Origin: Rhineura floridana
Taxonomy: Eukaryota; Chordata; Lepidosauria; Squamata; Rhineuridae
Reading direction: 5' to 3'
Length of the DNA stretch: 64,000 nucleotides
NCBI RefSeq assembly: GCF_030035675.1
Contig: NC_084493.1
Location: 24,157,822-24,221,821, forward strand
Positions within the stretch are counted from its first letter, which is position 1; the number at the start of each line of letters is the position of its first letter. A program made the translations under genes and the position numbers. Positions 10,700-23,500 of the stretch are shown here, piece after piece. The notes beneath the pieces were generated by a model. That model was not told where the DNA came from. It made no database searches and saw only the letters and a program-made list of their open reading frames with translations.

Positions 10700-11030
10700 T
10701 ACCCACAATACCAGACTGGTGATTCCATATACAAAAATTCCTTGCACACAAACAACTAGAATGTCAGCAAAAAAAAAAAAAAAAGAGTCCCACCCTAGCC
10801 TTCTCCTTCACATACCAGTTTTCTATGTGTAGGAATCTTTATTACGGAATCATCTTCATTATAGCTGAACAATGGGAATTGAAAGCGGCAGCTGGCTCAA
10901 GGATCAAATTGAGCTTGTTGGGGTGGACGTGATGAGGTGGGGAGGGATAGCTCTGCTTTCATACACACAAGTTGAAAGGAACGTTGTGTGACTTCTGCAA
11001 CTGCTGAGTGAAGTCACAGCAGCGTAGAAA
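10700..11030. other. No gene seen
   Basis: Non-coding; contains a 16-17 A homopolymer near 10767-10784, which may be the tail of an old retroposed copy. Confidence 0.35.
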
Positions 11031-11034
11031 GCTG

Positions 11035-11222
11035 CCACACACTGATCCAGATCTTTGGCCCATCTAGCTTAGCATTGTCTACACTGACTGGCAGCTCCTC
11101 TCCAGGGTTTGAGACTGAGGCCTCTCAGCCCTACCTGGAGATGACAGGGATTGAGCCTGGGACCTTCTGCGTGCAAGACAGACGCTCCACCACTGTACAG
11201 CATCCCTTCCCCTTTCAGAAGG
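11035..11222 (-). mobile_element. tRNA-derived SINE (family D)
   Basis: Reverse-orientation copy: 'tgtctacactgactggcagc', 'cagggattgagcctgggacc' (B box complement) and the head near 11190-11220. Confidence 0.8.
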
Positions 11223-11267
11223 GAAGACTGTGTCAATCCAGTCCTGAAATAGTTAAAAATGATGTTT

Positions 11268-11552
11268 ATATCTTAGGAAGACCTAAGGAGGTACGCCTGG
11301 CGCCTACGTTGTTATCCTTTCGGCGCCAGGCTAAAACCTTTCTATTCTCCCAGGCATTTTAATTCATGTTAAAGTATTTTAATGTTTTAATGGTTTAGTG
11401 ATCTTAATATTACATTATTGTTATTATGTATCTGTATTTTTATATTTTGTGATTTTTGTTGATTTATTGTATTATCTTATGTTGTACACCGCCCAGGGAG
11501 CCGTTGGTTATGGGCGGTTTATAAATGAAATTAAACTAAACTAAACTAAGAC
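11268..11552 (+). mobile_element. L2-type LINE 3' end
   Basis: Encodes the L2 C-terminus EVRLAPTLLSFRRQAKTFLF at about 11289-11348, then a 3' untranslated stretch ending 'caccgcccagggagccgt' and a short AACTA-type tail. Confidence 0.8.
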
Positions 11553-11720
11553 CCCCGAAGTAGGCAAAATGACTGGCACCATGCAAGCTTTGGGATTTGG
11601 CATTTCTTCTTCAAGAACGCATTCCAGTGGAGTCTGTGGTAGCATTCTTGTAGCTGCTTAAACCCAGCTTGGTTGCTCAGTGGGGTGCTTTAGACCCAGA
11701 GGTGCTCAGATTCTGTAATG

Positions 11721-11862
11721 CAGGGATGGGGAACCCATCCCCCCCCCCGATGTTGCTGAACTTCAACCCGTGCCATCCCTGACCATTGGCCATGCTGGCT
11801 GGGCGTTAATGGGGGTTGGAGTCCAACGACGTCTGGAGGGCCACAAGTTCACCACCCACCCT
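11721..11862. mobile_element. hAT MITE, family A
   Basis: CAGGGATGGGGAACCC at the left and 'ggccacaagttcaccaccca' at the right, with hairpin arms around 'ccattggccatgctggctgg'. Confidence 0.8.
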
Positions 11863-11904
11863 TGCTGCAACTGATAGTTCAATACCACCCAAAGGTAGCC
11901 AAAC

Positions 11905-11998
11905 TAAGTCCTACTCAGAGGAAACTCAATGAAATTAATGAACCTAAGTTAGCCATGTCCATTAACTTCAATGGGTCTACACTGAGAAAGACCAGCAG
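11905..11998. mobile_element. Short dispersed repeat, family F
   Basis: 'aagtcctactcagaggaaac' and 'aacttcaatgggtctacact' match the family F core, roughly 'gggagtaagccccattgaac' with 'gggacttacttctgagtag'. Confidence 0.5.
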
Positions 11999-12410
11999 TG
12001 AATACCATCCTTTGATCACATTTTCGGATGACACCATTAGATTTCAACAGGATTAGACAAATGAATGGAGGACATGCTTATCAGCAGCATAGACCAGATG
12101 CATCCAATTCCCCTCTCAGCTGTTAACAGCAGCAGCCATTCCATCAGGCTGCGAGGGGAAGAGAGACAGGACTGCAGAACCTGTCCATTGGCTCTGCTGA
12201 AAGACCAGCAGTTTGGGCTTCTCTCCAAATTTTTCCGTTCCTGCTGTTCCCTACAAGATCTGTGTACCTAAGAATCAGTCCCTGAGCTTGTATTTCTTCC
12301 ATCTTCCCTCCCAGTCCCTTCTTCCTTTTCTGTTGCATCTCTTAGAATGTGAGCCTGAGAGGAGGGGCTGCCTTCTCATTGATAGTTGTAAGCTGCCCTG
12401 GGAGGCTTTG

Positions 12411-12592
12411 GCTGCGTATACACTATACATTTAAAGCACATTTCCTCCCCTCCCCCCCATCCCACATAAGAATCCTGTGAACTGTAGTTGGTTAAGGGTG
12501 CTGGGAACTGGAGCTCTGTGAGGCGTAAGCTACAGTTCCCAGGATTCTTGGGGGCAGAAGGGAATGTGCTTTAAATGTTGTCACAGCCCTAT
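12411..12592. mobile_element. Palindromic MITE (family B), complete
   Basis: Termini 'ggctgcgtatacactata' and 'aaatgttgtcacagcc' are near inverted repeats. The arms 'aagaatcctgtgaactgtag' and 'ctacagttcccaggattct' pair. Confidence 0.75.
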
Positions 12593-12599
12593 TTGGCTG

Positions 12600-14140
12600 A
12601 AGAGTGGGATAAAACAATGCTAATAGTGGTCATGATAGCCAAAAGTATCTCCCATCTTCAGAAGCAGTGTTAGCTCTGAATACCAGTTGCTAGGGCATAA
12701 CAGCAGGGGGTTATCACCCATTTCTAGGCTTCCTGCAACCATCTGTGAGAAACTGGATGCTGCCCCAAGATTTGTCTGATCTAGCTATGCTCCTCTTTTG
12801 TAAAGGGCAGCTATAGAGGTTGGGAAAGGCACCCACAGCAAGAGCAGATTCAGATCGGAGGGCGACAGAATGCAAACCAGTCTTCCCCTTTATTTCAAGT
12901 CAATGGCCTGGACTGTGTGTTCACAGTTTCACTTCCTCCCAGCCCACCAGTTCGGGTTTATGAAACCGACAGCTCAACATTACTTATTTTTATTCAGAAT
13001 GAAGTCCCACCAAGTTCAGCACGACTTGCTCCCGAAGAAGCTTGCGCACAGAGCTGCAAGACTGAATTTCAGTTCCTCTTCCTCTCCAACCCACAAGGTT
13101 CAGTGCTTCAAACCACCTCTATAATCGTACTTCCTGGTTTGGGCCACAAGACCGCCCACCCGCACCGCTTGCATATCACTACAGCATCTAAGGATGTTCC
13201 TAAGAATCAGGCTGCCAACTGTCAAACATTTTATCTGCTCTTCTGTGGGGTTTTGGCATCGGGTATTGTGTTGATCAACAGTATCTCGATGAGGAAATCA
13301 GAACAGTGCTGATAGATCAAATCAAAAGGTCCATCTAATCTACATCCTGTTCCTCGAGGTGGCCAACCAAATGCCTCTGGGAAGCCACGCCCCCCCTTCC
13401 AAGAAAAGCTGGGCTTTTTACAGGTATGACAACAAAATATCGACATAAACATCAATCGATCAGTACAAAATAAAATTTTGGACTGCTGCCTTTTTATAAA
13501 AACAAGTGCACTTTAGAAAGCATCAAGTGCCTATTTTCTTAGATGGGTATGTGGGCTTGTATATTTGGGAGACAGCGATGGGAGGGTGCATTTATTAAGT
13601 ACCAGGCCAGCCTGCTACTGGCCCACCTAGCTCAACATCCTGTTCTGCCAGCCAGATGCTTATGGGAAGCTCCTAGGTTGGGGGGGGATATCAGCAGCTT
13701 CTCCCTAGAATAACAGAAGGAGGGTAATGTTAAGTTTTTTTTAATGTACTGGAAAAATTCCAGTTGACTGTTAATAACAAAAAAATACAAAAACCATGTA
13801 TGCATATGCCCTGCCGTTTGTTTCTATAATGAGTGAATAGGTTCTTCTGATGCACAACAAAATATTTGGCCAGCAGGACACTAAGCCCTTGGCTCTCCAT
13901 CATCCCTCAGCAACAGAACTCAAGGCAGAGTCAAGAGGGAGATCGCCCATCCAGATGCTGGCGAGCACCAGACCTGCTTAGCTTCAGCAGGGTTACTGCA
14001 TTGTGTGCGTCCAAGCCCTGGGTGGACCAGAAGCCAAAAAGTCTCTGGGGCTTGCAAGATACCAGCTATTATTCTAGGGTGATGCGGCTGACTCAGCGCT
14101 GGGTTCACACACATAAAAGACAGACTCCAAAGCCATTTTC
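12600..14140. other. Mostly unclassified non-coding sequence
   Basis: No exon recognised. Two short decayed minus-strand CR1-like tails are visible at about 13325-13395 and 13610-13690 ('ccacctagctcaacatcctg'). An open frame at 12917-13312 has no family features. Confidence 0.4.
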
Positions 14141-14500
14141 AAAGACTTAATTCAACCCCTCAGCAAAGCAGGACTGGAGCCCCAGCAATGCATTAAATTA
14201 AGGCTCATTAATGATAAGGCTTTGTTGCAAAGACATAAAGGTCAGCCCTGCGGGGTCAAAGGGCTGGGTCAGCTATTCATTACCATGCACCAAATGTACA
14301 ATTCACAAACCCTTGACAGATGCATCATCATCATCTGTAGTGATGGTGGTGTAATAATAAAATAATAAATCACTTTCTTAATTATCATAAGCTTCCTTAA
14401 TATGTTTCCATCATAATCTACCCCTGGGCAATCATAGCATCAGAAAGGCTGTAATATTTATTTAAACCACTGATTAATTTGTAGTTTTGCCAGTTTAGTC
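14141..14500. other. Candidate conserved non-coding element
   Basis: This block lacks recognisable repeats and has many TAAT/ATTA cores ('gctcattaatgataaggc', 'gctattcattaccatgc'), as often seen in vertebrate enhancers. Nothing in the sequence proves function; alignment to other vertebrates would decide. Confidence 0.3.
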
Positions 14501-14614
14501 TATTTTTTTTTTATCCCAGCTTTCAGTATAAAAAAGGTCCAAGGCAGCTTACAAAAGACAAATAATGCAGCCAATATCACATACAAGAATGCAGCACTCA
14601 TTTAAAGATGGTCT

Positions 14615-14938
14615 AAGGCCCCGTCTGCACTATACATTTAAAGCAATTTCATACCACTTTAAACAGTCATGGCTTCTCCTGAAGAATCCTGTGAACTGTA
14701 GCTTGTTAAGGGAGTTGTTAGGAGACCCTCTTCCCCTCACAGAGCTACAACTCCCAAAATGGTTTAACAATCAATCCCTCTTCGCAGGGAACTCTAGGAA
14801 CTGTAGCTCTATGAGGGGAACAGGGGCCTCCTAACAACTCTCAGCACCTCTAACTACAGTTACCAGGATTCTTTGGGGGGGAACCATGGCTGTTTAAAAT
14901 GTTTTGATACTGCTTTAAATGTATAGGATGGCTGTGGC
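14615..14938. mobile_element. Palindromic MITE (family B), longest copy
   Basis: Starts 'aaggccccgtctgcactata' and ends 'taaatgtataggatggctgt'. Several internal inverted arms ('gaatcctgtgaactgtagc', 'ctacagttaccaggattct') suggest a copy with a duplicated arm. Confidence 0.7.
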
Positions 14939-15071
14939 CTGGGGAGCCTGAGGCCCTTCAGATGTGGTTGGACTCCAACTCCCATCTGCTGGAGCTAGCA
15001 TGGACAATGGTTTGGAATGGCAGGAGTTATAGCCCAGCAATATCTGGAGGGCCACAGGTTCCCCAACCCTG
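14939..15071. mobile_element. hAT MITE, family A
   Basis: 'ggggagcctgaggcccttca' to 'ggccacaggttccccaaccc', with hairpin arms. It directly abuts the family B element. Confidence 0.75.
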
Positions 15072-15326
15072 GTTTAGAAGCTCCTTGGATAATATGTCTT
15101 TATTGCTCTTCTGAGAGCAGGCAATGATGGGAGCCAGGTCTACTTCTCTGGGGAAGCTGTTCCATGATCTGGGTGTTATATTCCAAAAGGTCCTATCCCT
15201 CATGGACAACTGGTACCCCTGGCAGAGGAACTTGAATGAGGACCAAGGGAACGGAACAAACATCACAGGCACACTTGCATGAGAGGAGGCAGTTCTTAAG
15301 ATACCCTGGTCCCAGAATGTTTAGGG

Positions 15327-15459
15327 CAATGGTGGCCAATGGGGTGCCCACCAGATGTTGTTGACTATGCTTATCATCATCCCTGACCACTGGCTATGCT
15401 GGCTAGGGCAGATGGGAGTTGTAGTCCAAGCCATCTGGAGGGGATGCTAGCTACCCCTG
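15327..15459. mobile_element. hAT MITE, family A, nested in family N repeat
   Basis: 'gtggccaatggggtgcccac' and 'cagatgttgttgactatg' form the left arm, 'cagatgggagttgtagtcca' the right. Confidence 0.7.
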
Positions 15460-15540
15460 ATTTAGGGATTTAAAGGCCAAACTAACACCCTGAATTTAGC
15501 CGAGACACAAATCTGTAGCCATCAAAGCGAGTGAAGGATG

Positions 15541-16284
15541 CTGTTAGGAAAAAAATTATTCTCAAGACCCCAAGAGTGTCAAGAAACCTACATTATTGTC
15601 AGAACCAGTGTTGCAATGAATTCTGGAACCTAGAGGAGGTGGGAGAGACATACAACTCTAAGTTTCGTTTTTCTCTCATGAGAAGAACATCTCAAAGGCG
15701 CCTCTCAGACTATAACATCTCTGTACAAACGAGATAAAATGTATCCCCTCTAGATGTTATTATTTCTCTCTGTCTTTAAATCACTATACACATCCTGTAA
15801 CATTGTAGCTAAGTCAGCACAAAACAAGACGTTTTCTCAAAATATCTTACTACAATTGTATCCACAAGATTCACGTAATGCTGCTGAGTGAGTAAAGTTC
15901 ACAGATACATTAGTAACATTTTATCTCTTTTGGTGTCAATCTGCTCCTTTTCCTCGCCTTTTCATAGCTCTTATCTCAAAGCAAGTTTTCTTTAGACTGA
16001 CATGTAATGAAGTCTTTATCAAACTCTCGCTTTTTAGAATCAAAAGAAATGCAACAATGATGAACCAATGCGCTTACTTATCTCTGTAATAATGTATTCC
16101 CATCTTATGATTTTTAATAATATTGTATCTTGTTTGCTTATGAAAAACTATATAAAGGATGCTCTAATTAATAAACGATGCTCTCTGCCCTGACAGACTC
16201 CTGTCTGCGCAGTTCAGAGATCCCTCTTGATCAAGCAGTATTTTGTGTGTTGCTTTATGTTGGTATCTGGCTGGACCACTAACA
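15541..16284 (+). mobile_element. Solo LTR of an endogenous retrovirus-like element (fossil)
   Basis: The block of about 744 bp begins TGTTAG and ends CTAACA, a perfect terminal inverted hexamer of the TG...CA type. It contains a TATATAAAG box near 16147 and AATAAA near 16171, in the order expected of an LTR promoter and polyadenylation signal. No internal region or second LTR adjoins it, so it looks like a solo LTR. No matching target duplication is clear, which suggests an older insertion. It splits the family N repeat. Confidence 0.65.
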
Positions 16285-16520
16285 GGTAAATTAAATTACT
16301 AAGCTTGCATGCCTAATCAGGGCTGAGGTGTGCGCTAGCTCACCCTTCCTGGGAAGGGGAGGGGGTTTAAATTTGAACCCAACAATGCAATGCAATCCAA
16401 CCTCCAAGCACCAAACAGAATCCTCACAGCCACATTCTGGACCATTGGAAGTGTTCAGGCTCTTGTCTTCAAGGACAGCCCCACATATTAGAAATGCAAT
16501 GTACCATGAGTTCTTCTATT

Positions 16521-18249
16521 CTGTTAAGCAAAGTAACCTCCCCCCTCCCCACCCTGTACCAACTTCATGTTAACAATAACAACAGACCCCACTTAACAGG
16601 CAACCAGTGCGACAGATCACATTAGGTTGTTTGGGTGGCAAGGCCATAGCTACAGCGGGGGCCAGTGGGGAGGTGAGCCTCTTCAGGATATTTCAGGCCC
16701 TTCCCTGACTTTTCAAGCTTTTACTTAAAAATAAAAAGTAAGCCTCTCACCCTTTTATTTATGGGGATGGAAAAGTACACAAGTGATCAGCCAAATGGAA
16801 TGCACCTTTGAGTCACGCCCACTTGCATAGCGAGGTTGGTCTGAAACTGGTTTATCCAGACAGAGGGTCTAAATTCTAACCTAAATGGGTCTCCAGTCGC
16901 ATGATGGGCCACAAATTCTCCCCCACCCAGCCCACACACACATATAATGTGTACTACACAAAAGCCTCTCCTGGAAAAGGTACAGAAAAGAGCAGCCCAA
17001 TGCAGAGTTAACATGCGAGTACGCTCCACTGGTGCCAGTGGGACTTGTACAGGACTGCACTTTGGATGATTAAACTCATACACAATATATAAGTGACGGA
17101 CACTTCCAAGCAAATTCTACAAAGGCAATCACATTAGGGATCATCCTCATAGGTTTGCTTGGCATTTTGCAGATGTATTTGTTTTTTCTGCACGGGGGCA
17201 ATTCCATTTTTGTGGTTGCCAGGCCTGCTCCATAGATAGCGGGGGCTGAGCGGAAACAGACAGAATCCTCAGCGAAGAGATCAGAAGTAAAAGTGAACAG
17301 CTGCATGCAATGTCTGTACCGCAATGCAAAACAGAGGAGGCTCCCCAGACTTTATCGGCTTGGCCTCGCCTGGCACCGCAAGGCAAGCAGGCTTCTGTCA
17401 ATATTTATAAATGCAACCTGTTGCTGGTCTGCAAGGCCAGTTTGCTGACATCCGCATGCAGGGCATCAATGTTTGCAAACACAACCTTCCCCTACCCCTG
17501 AGCTTTGGACTGCAAGCTTTGCACAATGCCTATAAAAACCTTCTTCGCCTGGTCACCTCAGCTAAACAGACAGCAGCAGCACTACTGGAAACATTTGAGG
17601 TCCAAGCAAGACTAGCACAGGGAATCCATGATAGGCTCTCCCAGAATTTAAGAACAAAAACACACACATAACAGAGGAATGTAAGAGGCTGCTTTTTTAC
17701 CAGGACTATTTGCCCATCTACTCTGGCTCACGCTGGCTTTCCCAGGAAGAGAGAATTTCCCCATCACCCTTTTGCCCAAGATCCTTTTAATTGAAGATGC
17801 CATGGATGGAAACAGGAACCTTCTGCATGCAAAGCATGTACACAACCCTAGGGAAGGGCATTTACCCTTTTCCCCCTGTCCTGTTCAAAAACTGCTCCAC
17901 TCCCAAAGCTATGGGTCCTGCTGGAGGGGGAAAATATAGGCACAATGCAGCTCAAGCAAGGCTGGTAGGAGGGATGTAGGCAAGTGGGGTGGATCAAGAA
18001 AAGTGTTCAGAGAAAAGGGTTAAATACCCCCTGCCATGCTATTGGTCCAGTCAAAATCGGAGGGGATGGATGGTTGGATGGATGCCCTATCCCACATTAC
18101 AACTGTTTCGTCCCCGAAAGGACAAACAAATATAGAGCCAATACAGGTGGAGAAAGTCACATCTACAGTTCAGTTTCTCAATTTCTGCTGTGAACTGGGG
18201 GATTGCTGCTTGTAAACAACTTTGAGGTTTCTTACATTCAAGCAGTGTA
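16521..18249. other. No gene seen
   Basis: Largely single-copy-looking sequence. A remnant of a transposon terminus ('ggccatagctacagcggggg') is near 16644, and a SINE-like remnant near 17795-17840. Open frames at 16787-17113 and 17411-17671 show no family features. Confidence 0.4.
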
Positions 18250-18430
18250 CAAATTTTGTTTGTTTATTTAAAGTATTTCTATCCCGCCCTTCTACCCTAT
18301 AATAGGGCACTCAGGGCGGCTTACAATAAAATGGAGCACGTACATAATAAAACTGTACACAATAAAAATCACAAAAACATTAGAATAAATTAAAATACAT
18401 AAAATGCAATTAAAATACATAAAATAATAT
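18250..18430 (-). mobile_element. LINE-type 3' tail
   Basis: Reverse orientation: 'tttctatcccgcccttctac', 'gggcactcagggcggcttac' then an A-rich stretch. This is the standard tail of a dispersed squamate LINE-derived repeat. Confidence 0.6.
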
Positions 18431-20489
18431 ACACACACACATATGCATATATAGGGAGTGGTACTGAAGGTTTATGTAAGTCATGTTAAAGAAATAAAAA
18501 TTAATTAATCCAAAAGCTGCATTAGAAATAGAACAGAACAGGCCATCTCTGGTCCTCTTCTTAGAATAAAATGCAGGGAACAACCAGCAAGACAACGTGG
18601 CGGCGGCTCTTCACAAGCAGCCAACTCCCCGCATGGGGGAGAGATGATGGGGGAGTGGTGAGGCTTTCGCCCCCACAAATCCAACATGGATCAGTGAAGG
18701 CCCTCTGTCAGGGATTCAACCCTTCCGGCTGCTTTCAACTGGTAGAGAGAAAAGGGGGCACGGTGTGCTTTGGGATAAATAATGCTTTCCCCCTGGAATC
18801 CCCTCCTTTATTCAGCTGTCAACAGCCTGAGAAGCAATGCTTAATGGCATGGAGTCTGCCAACCGGCCTGCCAAGATCCTTTCAACTTGAGGAACCAGAG
18901 ACTCAGAAAAGAACCGTCAGAGGAGGACCTACGGGAGACCTCATGACCTCAACACCAGCCCTCAATCTGCACACAGGCTGTAGCAGCCCTGTGACAAAGT
19001 GGAAAATGTTCAGAGGGCTTTTCATCTGTAGGAAATTGGTAAGGATTCAATGTTCCCCTTAAGCCTAACAGTTCAAAGGTTGCTCGCACGCCGTAGGCAC
19101 ATTTTGTACCAAACACCCCAGCTTGTGCAAAACCTGATTTTTTGTTGTAAATGCACTCTAAGGACATATGAGCAAACTCTGCTGTGTTTATGTGACAGGT
19201 CACTCATCCAACCAGATGGCCCACTGAACCACTCTGACATTTGCCCACGGGGCAGGGATCAAAGGAACAGGGGCAGGCCTAGGTCCGTAATCCAGTCCTG
19301 GATGGCAGAGGTCATTTCCCCAGCTCTTGTGTAATAAGCTGTTAATCTTCAATTGTGGACGTTTTCAAAAAAATTAGCCTGTTTCTCAGCAAAGACTTTC
19401 CCAGCCCAGCCCCATCCTCTATTAAGCATGCAGAGAACACCACACACCAGTAGCTGGACCTGAGGAGGCCTCTCATGCAGAGGGTTCTCTTTGCTGCTCT
19501 TTGATGTCAGCATTCCTGAGCATCAGCAGCCACGGGAAGAGCAAAGGGTAAAGGAAGAAGGGCCCCTGACCAGCCTTCCTGGTGGAAACCTACCCCCCAG
19601 GGAAGTTGTAAAATAGCCCCACTCTAATCCTCTGTAAAATCCCAGGTGCAAAGGCTACCCCCAAGAAATATTTCTGAACCTTCATAGCTGCTCCCTTGAC
19701 TTCCTATGGGACCCCTCTCCTATCTGCAAAGGAAAAGCCACAATGGTTGACAGTTTTCTATTGGTCAATGAAACTGTTGCGTTGGCCACTATCAACTCTC
19801 CTCTTCCACGCCCCACAACCAGGGGTCATGTACACATAATGCTTCCTAGGGCCCCAGTCCTTATGGAAGCGAGCATGCCCACACAAACCTTAACATTAAG
19901 AGACAATCAGGAAACATATGTGCAAAATACTGGGCTTTGGTCCCAAGTCATTGCTGCTGTTTCCTTTATGGTAATGGGCATGCTCACATGACCCTGATCA
20001 TAAACTCGAACTATGGCTCTGGCAGCAAGTGAGAAAAACTCACAGCACAGCAGGAGGCCAGAGGGCTGGTGCATGTGTTGTGATCTGTAATCTACCTACT
20101 AAAGAATGCAGTTTGACTTGGATAGCCACAGCGCCCCCTGCCTGAACCTGACACATCTTTACATCATCCTCTTCTCAAGCCCTTATCGACAGGCTCTGGA
20201 AAACTCACCACCAAAACTGTCCAGCACAACACAGGTTTACAACTCCCTCTTCAGGCTGGAACAAGCACTGAGGTTGCACAAAAGGGATTACAGATCATCC
20301 TCTACCAAAACTGTTCACTCTTTGAAGTTCAAGCCCAGGAGGTCTCCAATTGTGCTAAGTCAGAGCAGCTGGTAAGGACTGGATCCAGTCTTTGTGGTCT
20401 TCACGTTCCTTGTCTGGTCTTTCTGCCTTCGTAGCCCCATGGCTGACTGTCCAAGAGGTAGAGGAGGAAATGCTGTCCAGTTCTAGGGA
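18431..20489. other. PPCDC 3' flank, including its 3' untranslated region
   Basis: The minus-strand PPCDC stop codon is at 20490, so the untranslated region must extend leftward from there. Its end is not fixed: the first clear AATAAA on the minus strand is near 18807-18812. The 163-codon open frame at 18571-19062 on the plus strand has no family resemblance. Confidence 0.4.
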
Positions 20490-20575
20490 TCAGCTCTGCA
20501 CTGACAGGCCCCGCTCCAACAGAATCGCTTTTACTTTCCCAACAATGGTTGGCACTTCTGCCATGGCACCACGAC
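20490..20575 (-). CDS. PPCDC: PPCDC exon 6 (last coding exon)
   Basis: Acceptor TACTGCGCAG; the split Gly codon is completed, then RGAMAEVPTIVGKVKAILL and a short tail ending in TGA at 20492-20490. The GxGAMAEV start matches the vertebrate family; the last ten residues are divergent, as in other species. Confidence 0.93.
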
Positions 20576-23500
20576 CTGCGCAGTAAAAATGCAACCTGGT
20601 TACAGCCAACTCTCCCACAAGGAAAGATTGTTCTCTCCTCCAGCTCTGATGTCCAAGACTGACTGTGACTTCTCCCCTTTAACCAGGAATGGGGGAAGCT
20701 GTGGTCTGCCCGATGTTGTTGGACTCCAGCTCCCATCAGCAAGGCTAATTATCAATGATGATGGGAGTTGGAGTCTAACAACATCTGGCGGGCCACGGGT
20801 TCCCCATCCCTGCCTTTGACCATTCCATCCGAGTGCCAATTCTAGGTGAAAAGAGTATAGAGACACAGACATCTTGGGGGTTATATTAAAGTTTACATGC
20901 CCCATATGTGAAAATTCAATTTGAATTCATTTTGCAAATTTGACACTGTTTGACTAGCTCACTACAAAAAGGAACTGTGTCTCTATACTGCCTTTTGGTC
21001 AAATACAGTCCTTGATAGTGGCTCACCACAATGACTGGAAACAATCTGAAATGCTAAAAACATAACAAAAAATGAAACCAGAAGGGCAAATCTAGCATCT
21101 GAAGACACAAATAAGGAAATAACAGAGCTAATACAGATGCATCCCAGTGTCCCTATAGGCCTTATGTAGGCTACTGATGTTTGAGAGTGGGTCACATCAA
21201 CTCTGGTTGGATCTTTTATTCTTTTGGCTGGATCTCTTTTTCATTTGCACTCTGCATAGCCTCTGGACCTCGCTCTCCAAAGGTATTACTCCACCATCCC
21301 TTCTTCTCTCTGTACTCATGACATATATCAGATGCAGGGAACCTTTGGCCCTCCAGATATTGTTGAACTACAATTCCCATCATCTCTTGCCATTGGCCAT
21401 GCTTGCTGGGGCTGACGGGAGTTGTAGTTCAGCAACATCTGGAGGGCAAAAAGTCCCCCACACCTGGTAAATATACACACCTACTTACATTGATTGCCAT
21501 ACATATAACAACATGAACTCTTGACGGGGAATTTTGGGATCTAGGACTGGAGGTCCTTGAAGAAACCTGAAGACATAGGCTTGCAGCAAAAAGGTAGGCC
21601 TTTATTTTTTACAAGTGTACACAGGGTCAGCCTCCCAGAGTGCCTGGTGAGGACTGCAATGAGGCACTGTCTGCTTGGCTCTTTTATACAGTATTAAGTG
21701 CAGCATGTGACATCCTTACACCAATCATACAATATCCTCTAAACATTACATAAAGGTTACGCCTTTCTGCAGTATTTCTAAACCAATCAGATAACATTAT
21801 TAAAACAAGCACATGTATATTCATAATTGGCAAACATCTCCTATTCCATTGTTCTACTGTCTTCTTGACTAATATCAATCTGTCCCCTTGACTAATATTT
21901 CTAATATACCCTTCTCCTTGACCAATGTTACTACTATTTTGCTGTCCCACCTTACTGATGGTTTTTGGGCCAGTTGAGACCAGTTACTACCAACCTTAGC
22001 ATTGTACTATTCTAATTGGTCTGCCATGCATATCTAGCACATAGCATGTTCCATTGTTCCCAATCGGCCAGGCCTACCCAGTCCATTTATTAATCATACG
22101 TGGACCTGTAACTGCTCAAGTCAGGGTAGTTAAAAGTTCAAGGCAGACTATACCTGTTGCTTCCTTATGATTTTCCCTGGTTCCTACAGCTCTTAGAATA
22201 TATTTCTTAACTTATATATCTATCTCTATAAAAGAAACATATGAGAAGAGGAATATATGAATTCTCCATAATTTTAACTAAAACCTTCCATCTTTACCAC
22301 TGGAAAATCTAACCAGCACATCCAGCACTTGTTACATTCTCACTACATGCGTGCTTGCTCATAAACAATATACTCATTAATCAAACTTTAATCATACACA
22401 CAGGCCTGTTTGCTTCATTTCATGAGTTGAGAGGTTCAGGCTGAACTTCACTTGCCTCTTTGTGAGACTGGATTTTAGGGGTCTGAAAGGCCTGTGGGCC
22501 TTTTGCTTAGTTCCTAGTGATTTTCTTATAATTCATAAACATATACCTTCTAATATCTATGTTTATATGTGTGGATATAAAAATTCTCCATTACTCTAGC
22601 CTTCAAAAGGCACAACCAAGACTCTTTCCTCTAAAATTCTAGAATCTCCTCCCCTTAAGACACTCATTTTACATCTGGACAGCAGTTAGGCCCAGTCATG
22701 TGGAGTTGGCTTTTGGGAGCCAGAACTACAATGGAGTTGCGGGATAAAAAGTTCTATCTTGGATTGATATCATAGAATTTTTATTATTATTAATATATTA
22801 CCATCATCAACATCACAATTATTTTAGAGTTTATCTTCCTTTGCCTGCTAAAAATTGTAACTAGCGCTGTTGTGAAATAAAAGAAATCTTACAGACAGTA
22901 TGCTTCTGAAAACCAGTTGCCGGAAGCCACAGGCAGCCGCAGGCGGGGAGAGTGCTCTTTGCACTCAGGTCCTGCTTGCAGGCTTCCCTTGGGCATCTGG
23001 TTGGCCACTGTCAGAACAGGATGCTGGACCAGATAGGACACTGGCCTGGATGCAGCAGACTTTTACGTTTTTACAGTGCAATTCTAAGCACGTCTACACA
23101 GAGGTATGACCTACTGAACCTAATGGAGCTTACTCCCAGCTAAGTGGGGTTAGGTCTGCAGCCTTAGCCTGACTGCCCTTGCTACATCTGCATGCATTTC
23201 TTATAAACTTCAGTTTTATTTTGGTATCTAACAGGACATCTGGATGGCATATATCAACTTATATGTTTAAACCAAGATGGAGGCATTGATGGTTGCTGGA
23301 TTGTTAATGTGAGCTGATGTTTTCCTTTCTTTTTTATTTTGTCTTCTCTCTCTCTTTCTCTCCTCCCCCCTTTTTTGGTTGTAGTTCAACCTGCTATAAA
23401 AATTAATAATAATAAAAAGGATTGCAGCCTTAGTCTATTACGTGATCTAAATCTGCAAAAATGTACAGCATTTTTCCAGGGGAAAATGCTTGTTGGAGAT

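Larger units (their letters stand above)
15072..16520 (-). mobile_element. LINE-derived dispersed repeat (family N), split twice
   Basis: Parts at 15072-15326, 15460-15540 and 16290-16520 read as one element. They include 'tgggtgttatattccaaaag', 'gatttaaaggccaaactaac' and 'cattctggaccattggaag'. A family A MITE and a solo LTR separate the parts. The same family occurs at 20970, 24640 and 32484. Class is uncertain, though the wording of the consensus fits a LINE 3' region. Confidence 0.55.

Noticed and set aside
18571-19062. 163-codon plus-strand frame
   Set aside because: No domain, no resemblance to any gene expected near PPCDC, and no supporting splice or promoter context. The neighbouring human gene C15orf39 was considered, but nothing matches.
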